Part shown: positions 43,184 through 53,955 of the stretch, one piece after another
Position numbering within the stretch: the first letter of the stretch is position 1
How the letters are laid out: each line of letters begins with the position of its first letter
NCBI GenBank assembly: GCA_008729055.1
Contig: SDUX01000002.1
Location: 3,623,874 to 3,687,873, forward strand
DNA length: 64,000 bases
Reading direction: 5' to 3'
DNA from: Pyropia haitanensis
Lineage: Eukaryota > Rhodophyta > Bangiophyceae > Bangiales > Bangiaceae
Notes under the pieces: generated by a model
Told to the model about the DNA's origin: nothing
The model's input: the letters and a program-made list of their open reading frames with translations, nothing else
Databases searched by the model: none
Position numbers and translations under genes: made by a program

Positions 43184-44263
43184 TGTCAGCCGCCGTGGCG
43201 GCGGGGAGCGGCGCGGCCGCGCGCGCCGTGCCGTTGGCGCGGGCGCCCTCTCGGCCCAGCCGACCCGCGCGGCCGCCGCGGCCGTGCGCGGTCCGCGGCG
43301 GCGGGAGCGGCGTGACGCGCGGCCCGCCCGCGGGCACCGTCAGCGGCGACGGGGACGGCCGCGGGGGAGCGGGGGGGGGTACACAGGCCGCCCATGATTT
43401 TTTTTTTTTTTCTGGCCGCCGCGGGCGGGCGGCCACCCCCCCCCCCCCCCCCCCCCCCCCCCCCGCGCCGCCCGTCTTTTGGCGGCCGCGGCACACCCCC
43501 GCGCGCCGCCGCCGCGCGCCGAGCCGCACCGACGGCGGCGGGCACAGCGACGGCCGACGGCGGCGACCGCCGGCTGCGGTTGCTGTTGTTGGGTTCGGTG
43601 GGGTGCCGGCGGGGGGCGGCGGCGCGGGTCGTTGCCGCGCGGGTGGTGGGTGTGGGAGGCCAGGCGCGGCGGGCGGGGCGGTCGGCCGCCGCGGCGGCGG
43701 ACGATGGCGAGGGAGAGTAGACGCGCCGCCACGGCCGAGCGGGGGTGGCCGACACAGGCGTGGACGTGGCCGCCACGACCGCGGCACTCTGCCGCGGCCA
43801 TGTTCAGCTGACTTTTCCTTTCCACGCAAGTATGTAGTGGGCGTATTGTCACCCACCAGCACGTCGTGCAAATCCAATACAATTGCATCCACCCATGAAT
43901 GTATTTTTCTTGCCCAACCGTGCGCAGGACGTGGCCGCCCTGTACAAGCGCCACAGACGATGCGGGGCGTGGTTGACAGCCAATCACGAGTTTGGGCTTT
44001 GGTCGAGAAATTGGGTTGGCCACCTCGCGCCGCCTCTTGCCCTCCTTGTCTTGGCCACTGACACCCACCCCCACCTCAACCCTCCCCCCCGCCGCCTTGC
44101 TGCGAATGTCCGCCGCGGCGGCCGCTGCCTTCGCCGCCCACCTGCGCGCGTGCCCCCCTCCCCCCCCTTCCCGAGTCGTCTGCCCATGCGCCGTCTTGGC
44201 ACAGCGTCCAAGCGGCCCCCTCCCCGTTCCCCCCCCCGGCCGCCGTCGCCCACGCCCGCGACC
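42914..44263. other. Gene-free divergent region with 29-C run
   Basis: About 1.35 kb between two divergent starts. It has a T run at about 43399-43411, the longest C run of the window (43436-43464, 29 bases) and a low-GC patch at 43800-44020. A C-rich leader (44080-44250) precedes the ATG at 44264. No gene seen. Confidence 0.5.
43436..43464. repeat. Poly-C tract (29 bp)
   Basis: Uninterrupted C run; the longest G/C homopolymer in the window. Confidence 0.95.
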
Positions 44264-45452
44264 ATGACCGCCGCGGCGGCCGCGGCGGCCGCGGCGGCCG
44301 CGGCGGGGGCGCCCGCAGGGCGCGACGCCGCCCCCGCCGCCACCGCCGCCGCCCCCCCCCCGCCCCCCCCCCTTCACGCGCCGCTTCAGCGGCGGCGGCC
44401 ACCTACTACATCGCCACCTCTGTGACGCTGACGCTGCTCAACAAGGCGCTCTTTGCGACGTTTGCCTTCCCCGCGCCGCTGCTGCTGCTCGCCGCCCAGT
44501 CCGTCGCGACGCTCACCGTCCTCGCCGCCACCGCGGCGGCGCGGCGGCGGCGGGCGGGGCGCCCTCCCCGTGGCCACGGCGGCGGCGCACCGCCACCCCC
44601 CCCGCCGTCGCTCGTCGCCGCCGCGGCCGCGTCGCCGGCCGCGGTGGCCGCGGCGGTCGCGCCGCTGCTCGCCGCGTACGTGGGGATGACCACCTCCGCG
44701 ATGGGCGCCATGCGCGGCGTGTCGTCGTTGCTGCTGTACAACACCCTCCGGCGGACGTCCATCCTGTTTGTGCTGGGGGGGGAGATGCTGGTGGGCGGCG
44801 CCGCCGCCGCCGCCGGGGGGGCGCCGCGCCCGTCCGCCGCGATTGTGTCGTGCGTGGGCGTCATTGTCGGGGGGGCCCTCCTGGCCGTCACCGCCACCGC
44901 CCGGGCGGGCGGGGCGGCCCCGTCGGCGGCGGCCGCGGCGGGCGGCGCCGAGTGGCGCGCCTACGCCCTCGCGCTGACCGCCAACGCCACCTCCGCCGCG
45001 TACCTGCTGTCGCTCAAGCGCGTGCGCGGCGCGACGGGCCTCTCGTCGTCGGACCTCGTCGGCCTCCTCACCGCCGCGGCGCTGCCGCCGCTCGCCGCCG
45101 CCGCGTCCGCGTCGGGCGAGTGGGCCGCCGCCGCCCGCTGGGCCGCGTCGGCCACCCGGGCCGGCTGGGCCGCCGTGGCCGCGTCGACCGCCCTCGGGGG
45201 CGTCATCAACCACGCGACGGTGGTGAATACGACGACCAACTCGGCGCTCGCGCAGGCGGTGGGCGCGCAGGTCAAGGATGGGCTACTGGCGGGCGGGGCG
45301 GCCGCGTTTTTTGGCGGGGGGGGGTGGGGGGGGGGGTGGGGGGGGTGGGCGTCGCGCTCTCCGCCGTCGGCAGCGCCGCGTACGGGGTGGTGCGGTGGCG
45401 GGAGGGCGCGGCGGGCCGGGCGGGGGGGGGAACAAAGGTCCACGCCGCGTGA
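44264..45452 (+). CDS. Nucleotide-sugar transporter (DMT/TPT family), frame broken
   Basis: Golgi/ER antiporter of the drug/metabolite transporter superfamily. The sequence shows TYYIATSVTLTLLNKALFAT (first helix with the LNK motif), AYVGMTTSAMGAMRGVSSLL, LYNTLRRTSILFVLGGEMLVG, AIVSCVGVIVGGALLA, WRAYALALTANATSAAYLLS and the signature NTTTNSALAQAVGAQVKDGLL near the end, where the family has NS(A/P)LTxxVxGxxK. These match the SLC35D/VRG4-like group (UDP-sugars or GDP-mannose); substrate cannot be fixed. The start ATG at 44264 is followed by an Ala tract. Frame corrections are needed in the C runs at 44352-44372 and in the G runs at 45309-45349, after which GVALSAVGSAAYGVVRW forms the last helix and the stop is at 45452. 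About ten helices in total. Confidence 0.82.
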
Positions 45453-45822
45453 GGCACCCACCACCACACTGGCAGGCAGCGCCCGTGGCGGCGCCCGCGG
45501 CGCCCGTGCCACCAATGCATGGCACCGCCCCGTGCTCGCCGTGGTGCAGAGGATTGGGGGGAGGGAGGGAGACAGCGGCGGCTCGACGGTGGTGGGCGCG
45601 CCCCGGCTGGCCGTGGCACCCCCCCCCCCCCTCCCTTCCCCGCCACGCCACGCCACGCCACGCCTCTCCCGCCCGCGCTGCCCAGCACAGCCGTCTGGGC
45701 AACCGCGGCCGCCCCCCGCCCGGTACACCCAGCGGCAGCGGAGGGTCGCGCGCGACACGACCGCCCCACGGTCGCCGTGCACCACACCCCCCCGAGCCAC
45801 CGACAGGCCCGCCGCGCGCTCC
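45453..45822. other. Convergent intergenic segment
   Basis: 370 bp between transporter (+) and IMPACT-like (-) ends. Holds a CCACG pentamer repeat (about 45641-45663) and C runs that are the G-rich tail of the minus-strand gene. No gene seen. Confidence 0.45.
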
Positions 45823-46480
45823 TCAGCGGCGGCGCCCCCCCCCCCCCCCCCTTCCCTGCGTCGTGGCGCCCCCCGGCGCCCCCCCCCGCGCCCCCCGCCC
45901 CTCCCTCCGCGCGGTCGAGCAACGCCCGCACCGCCTCGCCCGTGACGGTCCCGATATGGCGGAACCGCACCGGCCCGAGGTGGGTGCCGCCAAACCAGCG
46001 CGACACGACGACCGCCACGCCGCCCGCCGCGGCGGCACCCCCCCCTCCACCCCCCCTGCTGCCCCCCCACCGCCAGCGTGCCCGCCACACTGCTGCAACG
46101 TCGCGCGCATGACGGCCACCATCCGCGCGCCCGCCCCCCGCTCGCCGTCCTCGTCCGCCTCTGCCGCCGCCGCGGCGGCGGCGACCCACGCGAGGCAGTT
46201 GTGCGACGCGGAGCGCGCCTTGGGGTACGCGCCCAGCAGGGCGACGCGGAACGCCACCGCCGCGGGTGCGTCGGCCGCCGCCACCGCAAACGCCTGGAAG
46301 GCGCTCCGCCGGTCGGTGAGGACCGCCGAGTGCGCGACGGTGGCCACGTCCAACGGCGGTGGCGGCGGCGGTGGCGGCAATGGCGGCGGCGGCGGCGTGA
46401 GCGACGGGGGCCCCCGCGGCGGTCGCGCCGCCGCCACCGCCGCCCCCGCCGCCGCCCGCAACGCACCGCCGGGCGACCCA

Positions 46481-46514
<34 letters not shown>

Positions 46515-47084
46515 GCGCGCCGTCGGCGACCGACGCGGCCGCCGCGGCCGCCACGAGCCGCGCCGCCGCGGCACGCGCCGCCTCGACCGCCTCCCACAGC
46601 ACCTCCCCCTCGGATGCCGCCACCACCGCCGCCGCCGCCGCCGCCACCGCCGGCGCGGCGACCGCGTCGGCGGCCGCCGCGGGCGCGACGGCGGCGGCGA
46701 CGCGCGACGGCGGCGCGGCGTCGGGGTAGGTGGGTGGCAGCCACAGGGTGAGGGTGAGGGTGGCGCCACCAGCCGGGGGGGGGTCCCCCGCCCCAGCCGT
46801 GGCGCCGGCGGTGGTGGTGGTGGTGGTGGTGGTGGTGGTGGTGGTGGTGGTGGTGGTGGTGGTGGTGGTGGTGGTGGTGGGGGGGGGGGGGTGGGGGTGG
46901 GGGTGGGGGTGGCGCCGGCCGGCGCGGAGGGGGGGTGCGGTGGGGGCGGCGACGGCACGTCGACGGTCACGCGGAGGGTGGCGGGAGGGGGGGCGGCGGT
47001 GAAGTGCAACGCCGCGGGGGGGGGGTAGATGGCGGCGAGTGCCTCCAGCTCCGCCTCGAGGCGGCCGGACAGGGGCGGCGGCAT
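45823..47084 (-). CDS. IMPACT/YIH1-type protein (RWD + UPF0029 domains), frame broken
   Basis: IMPACT (yeast Yih1) binds GCN1 through an RWD domain and restrains GCN2, tuning eIF2alpha phosphorylation under starvation. The ATG at 47084 gives MPPPLSGRLEAELEALAAIYP, the start of the RWD. After a long Pro/Thr-repeat insert, LTLTLWLPPTYPDAAPP completes it. The second domain has HSAVLTDRRSAFQAFA, VALLGAYPKARSASHNCLAWV, DEDGERGAGARM, and, in the next frame, VVVSRWFGGTHLGPVRFRHI, the strongly conserved RxFGGxxLG motif. Frame changes lie in the G run at 46879-46891 and in C runs near 46036-46067. The C-terminal boundary is approximate. The Pro/Thr insert inside the RWD is unusual and comes from a GGT microsatellite (46810-46880). 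Confidence 0.8.
46810..46880. repeat. (GGT)n microsatellite inside IMPACT-like gene
   Basis: About 23 GGT triplets followed by a G run. Depending on frame it encodes poly-Pro or poly-Thr in the RWD domain on the minus strand. Confidence 0.92.
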
Positions 47085-47639
47085 GCCGCGGCGGGCGGCG
47101 GGGGCGGCGACGAGCGTGAACAAATAGAGGGTGGGGAGGGTTGGGAGAAGAGGGCGGAAGGGCGGCGGCGCGGAGGGCGGAATGGCAACGCGGGGGGGGG
47201 GGGGGGGGGGTAGGCACGGCGTGGTCGGGGCAGCAAGGGCCGAGCGGCGGGGCGGCGCACGGCACCACGCACGGCGCGGGCACGGGCGGACGGGGGTGGG
47301 ACGAGCAGGACAGCGGCGATGCGACTGGGGCGGGAGGCACCAAAAGTAGGACGGCCCAACGTAGGATGGGCCTCACTTTCAGAGAAACCCTCCAAGGGGG
47401 GGAGGTCGCACCCCTCTCGTGGCCCCTCTACGGTTTTTCGACAACAGTCATCGATTGGCCGATGGCGCTACCGGTGCGCTGCACGCGCCGTCCGGGTCGG
47501 CGGATGACGTGGACCGCGGGCACCGGCGGCCGCCCCGACGGCCGCCGCATGGCCATCGCCGCCGCTGCGCCCATTGCCGCTGCCGTCGCTCCCGCCGCCG
47601 CCGCCGTCACCGCCGCCGCCGCCTTGCCTGCCCCCGCCC
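47085..47639. promoter_or_regulatory. Divergent region between IMPACT-like and GNAT genes
   Basis: 555 bp. The first 130 bp are G-rich on the plus strand (C-rich leader of the minus gene). 47330-47465 is less GC-rich and includes GGTTTTTCGACAACAGTCATC. Promoters for both directions are presumed here. Confidence 0.4.
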
Positions 47640-48140
47640 ATGGTCGCCGCCGCCACGGGCGGCCCCGCACCGGCGTTTGCCTTCCCCCCCCCCCCCCACC
47701 ACCTACCACCATCGCCACCGCCACGACGGCCTGCCGCGGCTCCGTTGCCATTGGCCAGCCGCGGCGCGCCGGCGCGCCCCCCCCCGCACCGCCACCGCCA
47801 CCGCCACCGCCGTCCGCCACCGCCACCTCCGCCGTCCGCCACCGCCGCGGCCGGCCTTGCCGCCAAGGCCGCCGCGGCGGCCGACGGCGCCGCCACAGGC
47901 GCCGCCGTCGCCGCCGCCGCCGCCGCCGCCCTGCGGTCGCCCGCCGCGGCCGAGCGGCACGCCCGCCGCGCGGTCGCCCCTCGGCAGCCGCCGGTTCTCA
48001 CGCCCGACGAGGAGGCGTGGCAGCCGGCCGTCCACGACGACGGACGCGCTCGCCGCCGCCGCCCCGCCGGGGCGCCGCGTGGTACGTGCTGCCGCCGCCG
48101 TCGCCGGCAGGCGGCGACGCCGCCGACGCCGACGCCGGGC

Positions 48141-48185
<45 letters not shown>

Positions 48186-48594
48186 AGTGGCGGTGGCGGC
48201 GGCGGCGGCGGCGGCGGCTTGGCCGCCGCGGCGTACGTGGCGCCCGATGGGAGCCACGGCGACGCGGCGCTGGGCGGCCGCGCCGTGGGCGCGGGGGCGG
48301 CGACCAACGTGTACTTTTTTCGGCGTCGCGGCCGCCCACCGCCGGCGGGGCGTCGGCGCGGCGCTCCTCGCGGCCGTCGAGGCGGTGGTGGGGGCGGCGG
48401 CGGCGGCGGCGGCGGCGACGCCCGCCGCCGTCGCCGGCCCGTCGGTGGTGGTGATGGAGACGGCGGGCGGCGCCGCGACCGCCGCCGCCCGCCGGCTGTA
48501 GGGGCGTGCGGGCTACGCCGAGGCCACCCGGCAGGCGGACGGCTATGGACGGGGGGAGGACCGGGTGGTGTTTGTCCAGACGTTGGGCGGGTGA
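47640..48594 (+). pseudogene. GNAT acetyltransferase-like gene with in-frame TAG and shifts
   Basis: GNAT enzymes transfer acetyl from acetyl-CoA to amines. From the ATG at 47640 (MVAAATGGPAPAFAFP) an Ala-rich region leads to LTPDEEAWQPAVHDDGR (near 48000), GAAWYVLPPPSPAGGDA (other frame, 48080) and AGAATNVYFF/GVAAAHRRRGVGAALLAAVEA (48295-48385). The last has the acetyl-CoA P-loop (R-R-x-G-V-G). Then VVVMETAGGAATAAARRL is followed by TAG (48499-48501), and the same frame continues GRAGYAEATRQADGYGRGED, RVVFVQTL to TGA at 48594. GNATs normally read ARRLYxRxGY here, so TAG sits exactly where Tyr (TAC/TAT) is expected. Other frame changes fall outside G/C runs, for example in a T6 at about 48312-48317. 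I judge it a recent pseudogene; sequencing error or stop read-through are alternatives. Confidence 0.58.
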
Positions 48595-50458
48595 GGAGTT
48601 TGGTTTGTGGCGTCGGAGGGGGGAGGGAGGAGGGGACGGCACGGCACGGGACGAGGGACGGGGGGAGGATCCGGCAGGTGGGTTCAGGACGGGAAAGAAG
48701 GTACCCTTTTCGCTTTGAAGACGGCACGGGCATGCGGGGGAGGGGTGAGGGCGAGCCAGTTGTCGTTTCCTGGGCTTCGTTCTGCGTATTTTCCTCTATT
48801 CCACGCATTTCTCCCGATGGACCAGGATTTTTGGATCTGGTGATAACTTTTAAACTATTTAGAAAGTATCCGATGATCTTTGTTTTCGCAATCGTGTTCG
48901 TTTTGGGCTTTGACAACTGCTGGAATTGACAAGAGTTGGAGCAGACAGATTGCATGCAACCGTGGAACGCTGTGGCTGTGATCCCCGCGTGGTTGAAACC
49001 ATAGAATATAGTTTGCACGGGCCGCCCGCCCACCAAACACCCTGGTCCCGTGCCCGCGTCCACGGGACGCGGCGCCGGCCAATGGCCCGCCGCCACCCCG
49101 CAATGCCTTCCACGTAGACTGGCAAACCATCTCCCCACGGCCGGGGCCACGCTTCAACCCACGATCAGTGTCATGCGCGGGGCCCTTGACTCGGCAACGT
49201 TGTCCGTTTGGCCCGCCGCCGGGCAGCCTCCCCCCGCTCCCAGCGGGACGCGCCCCGCACCGCCGTGCGCTACCGCTCCCGAGACGCGGCGGCTCCATGC
49301 GTCGTTGGCTCCGCGCTCCCCACCCCGCCCGCCGCGCGGCGCGAGCCTTTGTCCGCGTTGTGGCCGCCGCCGCGCCGCCCGCCCCTGACTTGATGACGGC
49401 GACACGCGGCCCGCCGGCGGGCCGCCGGGCTGGCGTCCCGACCCCCCGCTCCCCCCCCCCCCCGCCGCCGCCACGCGCACAGGGGTCTGGGAAAGCCGCG
49501 GCGGCCGCGGCCGACCGCGTCGCGGTGGCTGGCGGCCCCGCCGGCGTGCCGCCCCCCTCCCCCCCCCCCCCGGCGCGCCGCAAGTGCACGCGCGTCCGCG
49601 CCGGCCGCGCCGGCGGCGCGCCCCCACTGCCACCGCCCCGGCCGCCAGCCGCCAGCCGCCGCGCCCCGCCGCGTGCCGCGCACGTCCGTGAAGGCCGCCG
49701 CCGCCGAGGCACACGCGGGCACCCCCCCCCCCCCCCCGAACCCCCCCCCCACCACCCCCCTCCCCCCCTGGCTGGCGGTCGACGCGGCGCGCGGGGGGGG
49801 GGGGGGGGGTGGGCGCCCCCCGACGCCGCCGCGGCCGCCCCGCCGCCGCCGGCAGCAGCCGGTGGGCGGCACACGCCGCGGCGGCTGGCGGCGGCGGCGC
49901 GGGGTGCCGCCGCGGCACCCGCGCGGCGGCGGCGGGGGGGGGGGGGGCGTGTGGCGGGTGGGCCCACGTCTGCTCGCGGTCGCCGCGCGGCGGGGCGCGG
50001 GTGCGGGAGGCGGCGGCGGGAGGCGGGGGGGGGGGTGGGGGTGCGGGAGGCGGCGGCGGGGGGCGAGGGGGGGTGGGGGTGGGGGTGGGGGGGGTTGGGG
50101 GGGGGGGGGGGGGGGGGCGGGGGCGCGGTGGGGGCGGCGGCGCGGCACGCGCACGCGCGGCGCGCGGGGGGGGGGGGGGGCTGCCCGCCGCGGCGTGCGC
50201 CGACGGCGCTGGGCGTTGGCGGGGGGTGGTCGCCCCTGCTACTTGACCGCCCACCCCGTGGCGGCCGCCGCGCCGTCCCCCGCCGGCTGGTGCCGCCCAA
50301 CCCATTGACCGCGTCTGGCGCTGCGTGTCTGCCTCCCCGCGTCGGCTGCTGCCCCCTTTTTTCGCGCGCGGTGTTTCGCCGCTCCCCCGTGTTTCCCCCT
50401 CCCCGGCCGTTCCCCCGCTTTGCCCCCTGCCGCCTTGTCGCCGCTCGACGCGGCGGCC
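48595..50458. other. Gene-free region with very long G tracts
   Basis: 1.9 kb without a recognisable gene. It begins with a G-rich tail after the GNAT-like gene, passes a low-GC patch (48690-49020), then C-rich and G-run-rich sequence (49730-50180). A C-rich leader (50320-50420) precedes the next ATG. Confidence 0.5.
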
Positions 50459-52122
50459 ATGATGGCGCCCGGGCGGCAGCAGCCACGGCTGGGGCGGCCG
50501 GCGCTGGTCGCCGCCATTGCCGCCGCCGCGGTCGTGGCGGCGGTCGCCGCGCCCGCGGCGGCGGTCCCCGGCGCCGGCGCGCCGTGCTCCGTGTCGGGCT
50601 CCCGCGCCGGCGCGCGCGCGTGTGGCGACGGCCTCACGTGCGTCCTCACCGACCTTGGCCGCCCCGCCGCCGACGTCCCCGACGCGGGCAACTGCACCCG
50701 CACCCCCTCCCCGCTGGTCGACTGCTCGCCGACGGCGTGCGCGGCGGCGGGCGCGGCGGCGGCGTGCCGGCTGGCCGCCTCGGACCGGGTGACCACGTGT
50801 GGCGTCTACGCCGCCGTGCCGGGCACGTGTGACATTATTTGTACGCTCGAGTGCCGTGAGCCGCCGCTGTGTGCGAGCGACGGGCAGGCGTATTGCAACC
50901 CGTGTTTGCTGTCGGCGGGGCTGTGCCGCGGCGGCTTCCAGGCGACGGGGCCTGTGGATGGGGCGACGTGCTCGTTTGGTGGCGGCGGCGGTGGCGGCGA
51001 CGGCGACGGTGATGGCGACGGCGACGGCGACGGCGGCCACGGCGGTGGCGTCGGCGGCGGCACGCTCAACTGCACCGGCGAGGTTGACCTCTTTGACGCG
51101 CCCCGCTGCTGCACCGAGCAGGGCGTTGGGTGTGTCAAGGAGGGCGAGGCCTGCACCAGCGGCGCCCTCATCCCCGCCGTGCCCTGCGCCGACGGCCTCG
51201 TGTGTGTCATTACCGACCTTGGCAACCTGCCGGTGGACCTGCCCGACCGTGGCACGTGCGAAGCAGGCGGCAATGGCACCCTCCCCGACTGCTCGACCGA
51301 CTTTTGCGAGGGCGCGTCGGGCGGCGCGGGCGCGTGGTGCAACCTCCGCGGCCGCACCGTGACGTGCGCCGCGTTTGCGGCCGGCAGCGGCGGCGGCCCG
51401 GGCGGGCCGGGTGATCCAGACGGCCCCGGCGGCCCGCTGGCGCCGCCCGCGCCGCTCGACTGTGACGCGGCCAACCTGGACGTCCTCGCCCGCGGCCGCT
51501 GCTGCCGCGAGCAACAAAAGGCGTGTGCGGTCGTGGACGAGTCGTGCTGCGTTGGCGGCAACTGTGGGATTGTGCCGCCCGTGCCGTGTGCGCCCGGCCT
51601 GGTGTGCATTGGCGACCCGCCCGTCGACGGGGCGCCCTCGTTTGGCCAGTGTGGGTACAATTGCCAGACGCGGGAGGTGTGGACGCCCGCCAAGACGGAA
51701 TGGTGCTGCCGCGAGCAGGGCGCCGGCTGCCCGTTTGTCAAGCCCACCCCCAAGCCGTACGACTGCCGGACCAAGGAGCGGTGGACGGCGGACAAGACGG
51801 CCTGGTGCTGTGCGAATAAGAAGCTCGGGTGCGCGGCGACGCCCGCGGCCAAGCGGTGCGACAGCGTCGAGTATACGCTCTGCCGCCGCGACCTCGACTG
51901 CCCAAAGGGGGCGGCGTGTGTGGAGCTGCGGCAGGACAAGCCGGCGGCGTGTGCGCTGCGGGCGGTGAGTGGCAACTTTTATTGCACGGCGGTGGGGTGC
52001 ACGGACGGGGGGGGGGCGGCGGGGGGGGGTACGGGGGGTACGGGGGGTACGGGGGGTACGGAGGGTACTACCGCCGCGGCGCGCTCGACCGGATGGGGCA
52101 CTGCTCGCCAAAGCTGGGGTGA
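50459..52122 (+). CDS. Secreted Cys-rich protein with Kazal-like and repeated WCC modules
   Basis: About 555 residues. The N-terminal hydrophobic segment (LVAAIAAAAVVAAVAAPAAA) is a probable signal peptide. Residues about 123-165 look like a Kazal-type inhibitor/follistatin domain (CREPPLCASDGQAYCNPCLL). Four copies of a small module follow: LNCTGEVDLFDAPRCC (about 202), LDCDAANLDVLARGRCC (333), YNCQTREVWTPAKTEWCC (399) and YDCRTKERWTADKTAWCC (433), each trailed by a G-C pair. Between them are paralogous Cys-rich segments such as PCADGLVCVITDLG, repeated from GDGLTCVLTDLG near residue 62. A Gly/Asp-rich linker separates the halves. Correcting the G run at 52007-52016 makes the end GGYGGYGGYGGYYRRG and a stop at 52122. 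An extracellular matrix or protease-inhibitor role is inference. Confidence 0.72.
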
Positions 52123-53955
52123 GGCGCCCGCGGGCGGTGCAGGGCGGTGAGGGACGGACTCGCAAACGGAAGACGGTGTAGGGGGGGGGGGGGGGGGGGG
52201 GGAGGGGGGGGGCGGCAGATGGCGCGTGACGTGGGGTGGGGATGCGGACTTCCGCCGCGGTGTGAGGCTGTGGGTGCGTGCCGTGGGCGTGCTATATAGT
52301 GTGGCTCTGGGGGAGTGGTGGTAGGGGGGGGAGGATGGTGTGGGGGGCGTGTGCATAGCTCGAAGAACTGGCCGCGCGCCGCTCGATGCGACCGCAGCGG
52401 TCCCTTTTTTTCTTTTTTCTTTCCTTCCGTTGACGTTTGCTTCCACCTGCGGTTCCCTGTCTCTGGTGATGGGGGTCGTGGAGCAGCTATTAATACGCCA
52501 GAAGACACGTGTCGGCGGTCGCGGTCGACTCCTCTCCCCAGTACTGTTGGCCACCGAGCTGCGGACTCCGGTCTCGGCTGGTGGCTCAGCGCGGCCGCCG
52601 TCGTCGTCCATCGACGGGCGGCCCCCTCGCCTCCCTGTGTGCCCCCGCCCGGTTCACGCAATGGCGGAAATGGACTAGGGCAGTGGGAGCCGGCGTTTGA
52701 TTGCTGCCGCGCGCCCAGCGCGAATCCGCACCCGCCTTTGCCCTTCTCGTCCCCGATCGCCCGCCCACGCCATCTCCCCCCCACCCAACCGCCGCGATCA
52801 CCGCCCGCAGCTCCCTCCTTGACTGACCCTGAGAGACAGGGTGTTCGCCCCCAACGGTGGTCTCCTCGGCTGGCCGCCAGAGGCGGCGCCCGCCGCCTCG
52901 CGCCCCGCTGCACCCCGCCGCCCCTCATCGGCCGCAAACCTAGCCAGGGCAACGACCTGCCGGCTGCGAGCGGGTGGCCAGCGGCGCTCGACGGCCCCGC
53001 GCTCTGGGCTACCCAGCGTGGCTGTGGCGCCGACGGTGGCGCCCGCGGCGGCGGCGCGGGTCGGCCGCCATCGCCGCCGCCGCGGCGCTGCTGGACTGGC
53101 GGCCAGGGGACGAGCGCCGCCGCAGCGGCGCGCCCGGCTCGGCGCGGCCGCCGCCTCGACCGCGGCGGATGGACGCGGCCGCGTCCTCGGCGTTTAGCCC
53201 GAGAGCCCGTTCTCGCGACCTGCTGATTGCATCTCATTGGTTACATTACATCACGATGCTTTTGTCTTTAATCACTCCAAATTGTTTTACTTCTAGCCAA
53301 TCGCGGCCGGATCAAGTTAAGTACTAGAGTTGGATGGGCTAGCAAGTGCGCAGCTGCTCCATGCCACGATGACCGAAACGGCCCGCCTGATTTTTCGGTC
53401 ACTATTTCGTAGCGCAGTGCCTCCAGACGAAATCTCACGCCGCCGCTCTTCAGCAACGCCACTGCAAATAGGGACGTGATGAGAAAGCTGTCGCCCATAT
53501 CCTGCCCGCAAGCAGCCCGCCGGGGGCGGCGCTGCCACAGGCAGGTGAGCGCCCCCGCCGCCAGCACAAAAGGTCGACCGAGCGCGCCCGCCGATCCATG
53601 GCCGGCGGGCGCGGGGCGGGGGGGGGTGTGGCCCGCCACCGACGGGATGGTACGCGGCCACCCCGGCGGCAGCCCCCCGGCGGGGTATAACCGCAGCCCC
53701 GCCGGCAGCGGGCGGCAAACGGGGGCGTCCGCCCCGCCAAGGGCGCCCGCGCCACCATCCCACACCGGCGGCTGGCACTCAAGAGTGCGCGCCCCCGCTC
53801 ACCTCGCAGCGACGCCGGCCAACGGAGCCACCATCCCCACGCTCGACTGCCGTCTTGGTGTGACGGGGAGTGGTTCGATCCCATTCCTCGCCCGCAAAGC
53901 CGCCGCTCCTCTCCGCTACGCCGTCGCCGCGCCGTCCCCCCGCGTCGCGCCCGCC
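52123..53955. other. Gene-free region
   Basis: 1.8 kb without a recognisable gene. A G-rich tail (52180-52215) and a TATATA element at 52293-52298 with no gene start in range. Low-GC patches occur at 52380-52510 and 53200-53480. The GGTTCGATCCC at 53872-53882 resembles a tRNA B box, but no tRNA folds around it. Confidence 0.5.

Noticed and set aside
48499..48501. TAG as a recoded codon (read-through or pyrrolysine-like)
   Set aside because: Other TAG codons act as normal stops here (for example the longin and DNAJC11-like genes), and the same gene has unrelated frame changes.
49154..52165. 1003-codon minus-strand open frame
   Set aside because: Antisense to the Cys-rich secreted protein. 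Arg-rich composition and no motif; a shadow of the GC-rich coding strand.
52293..52298. TATATA element as a promoter
   Set aside because: The next plus-strand start is 1.66 kb away, and upstream on the minus strand there is no gene. No gene can be assigned.
53800..53900. Possible tRNA around GGTTCGATCCC (B-box-like)
   Set aside because: A T-arm can be drawn, but no matching 5' acceptor, D-arm or anticodon arm exists up or downstream, in normal or permuted order.
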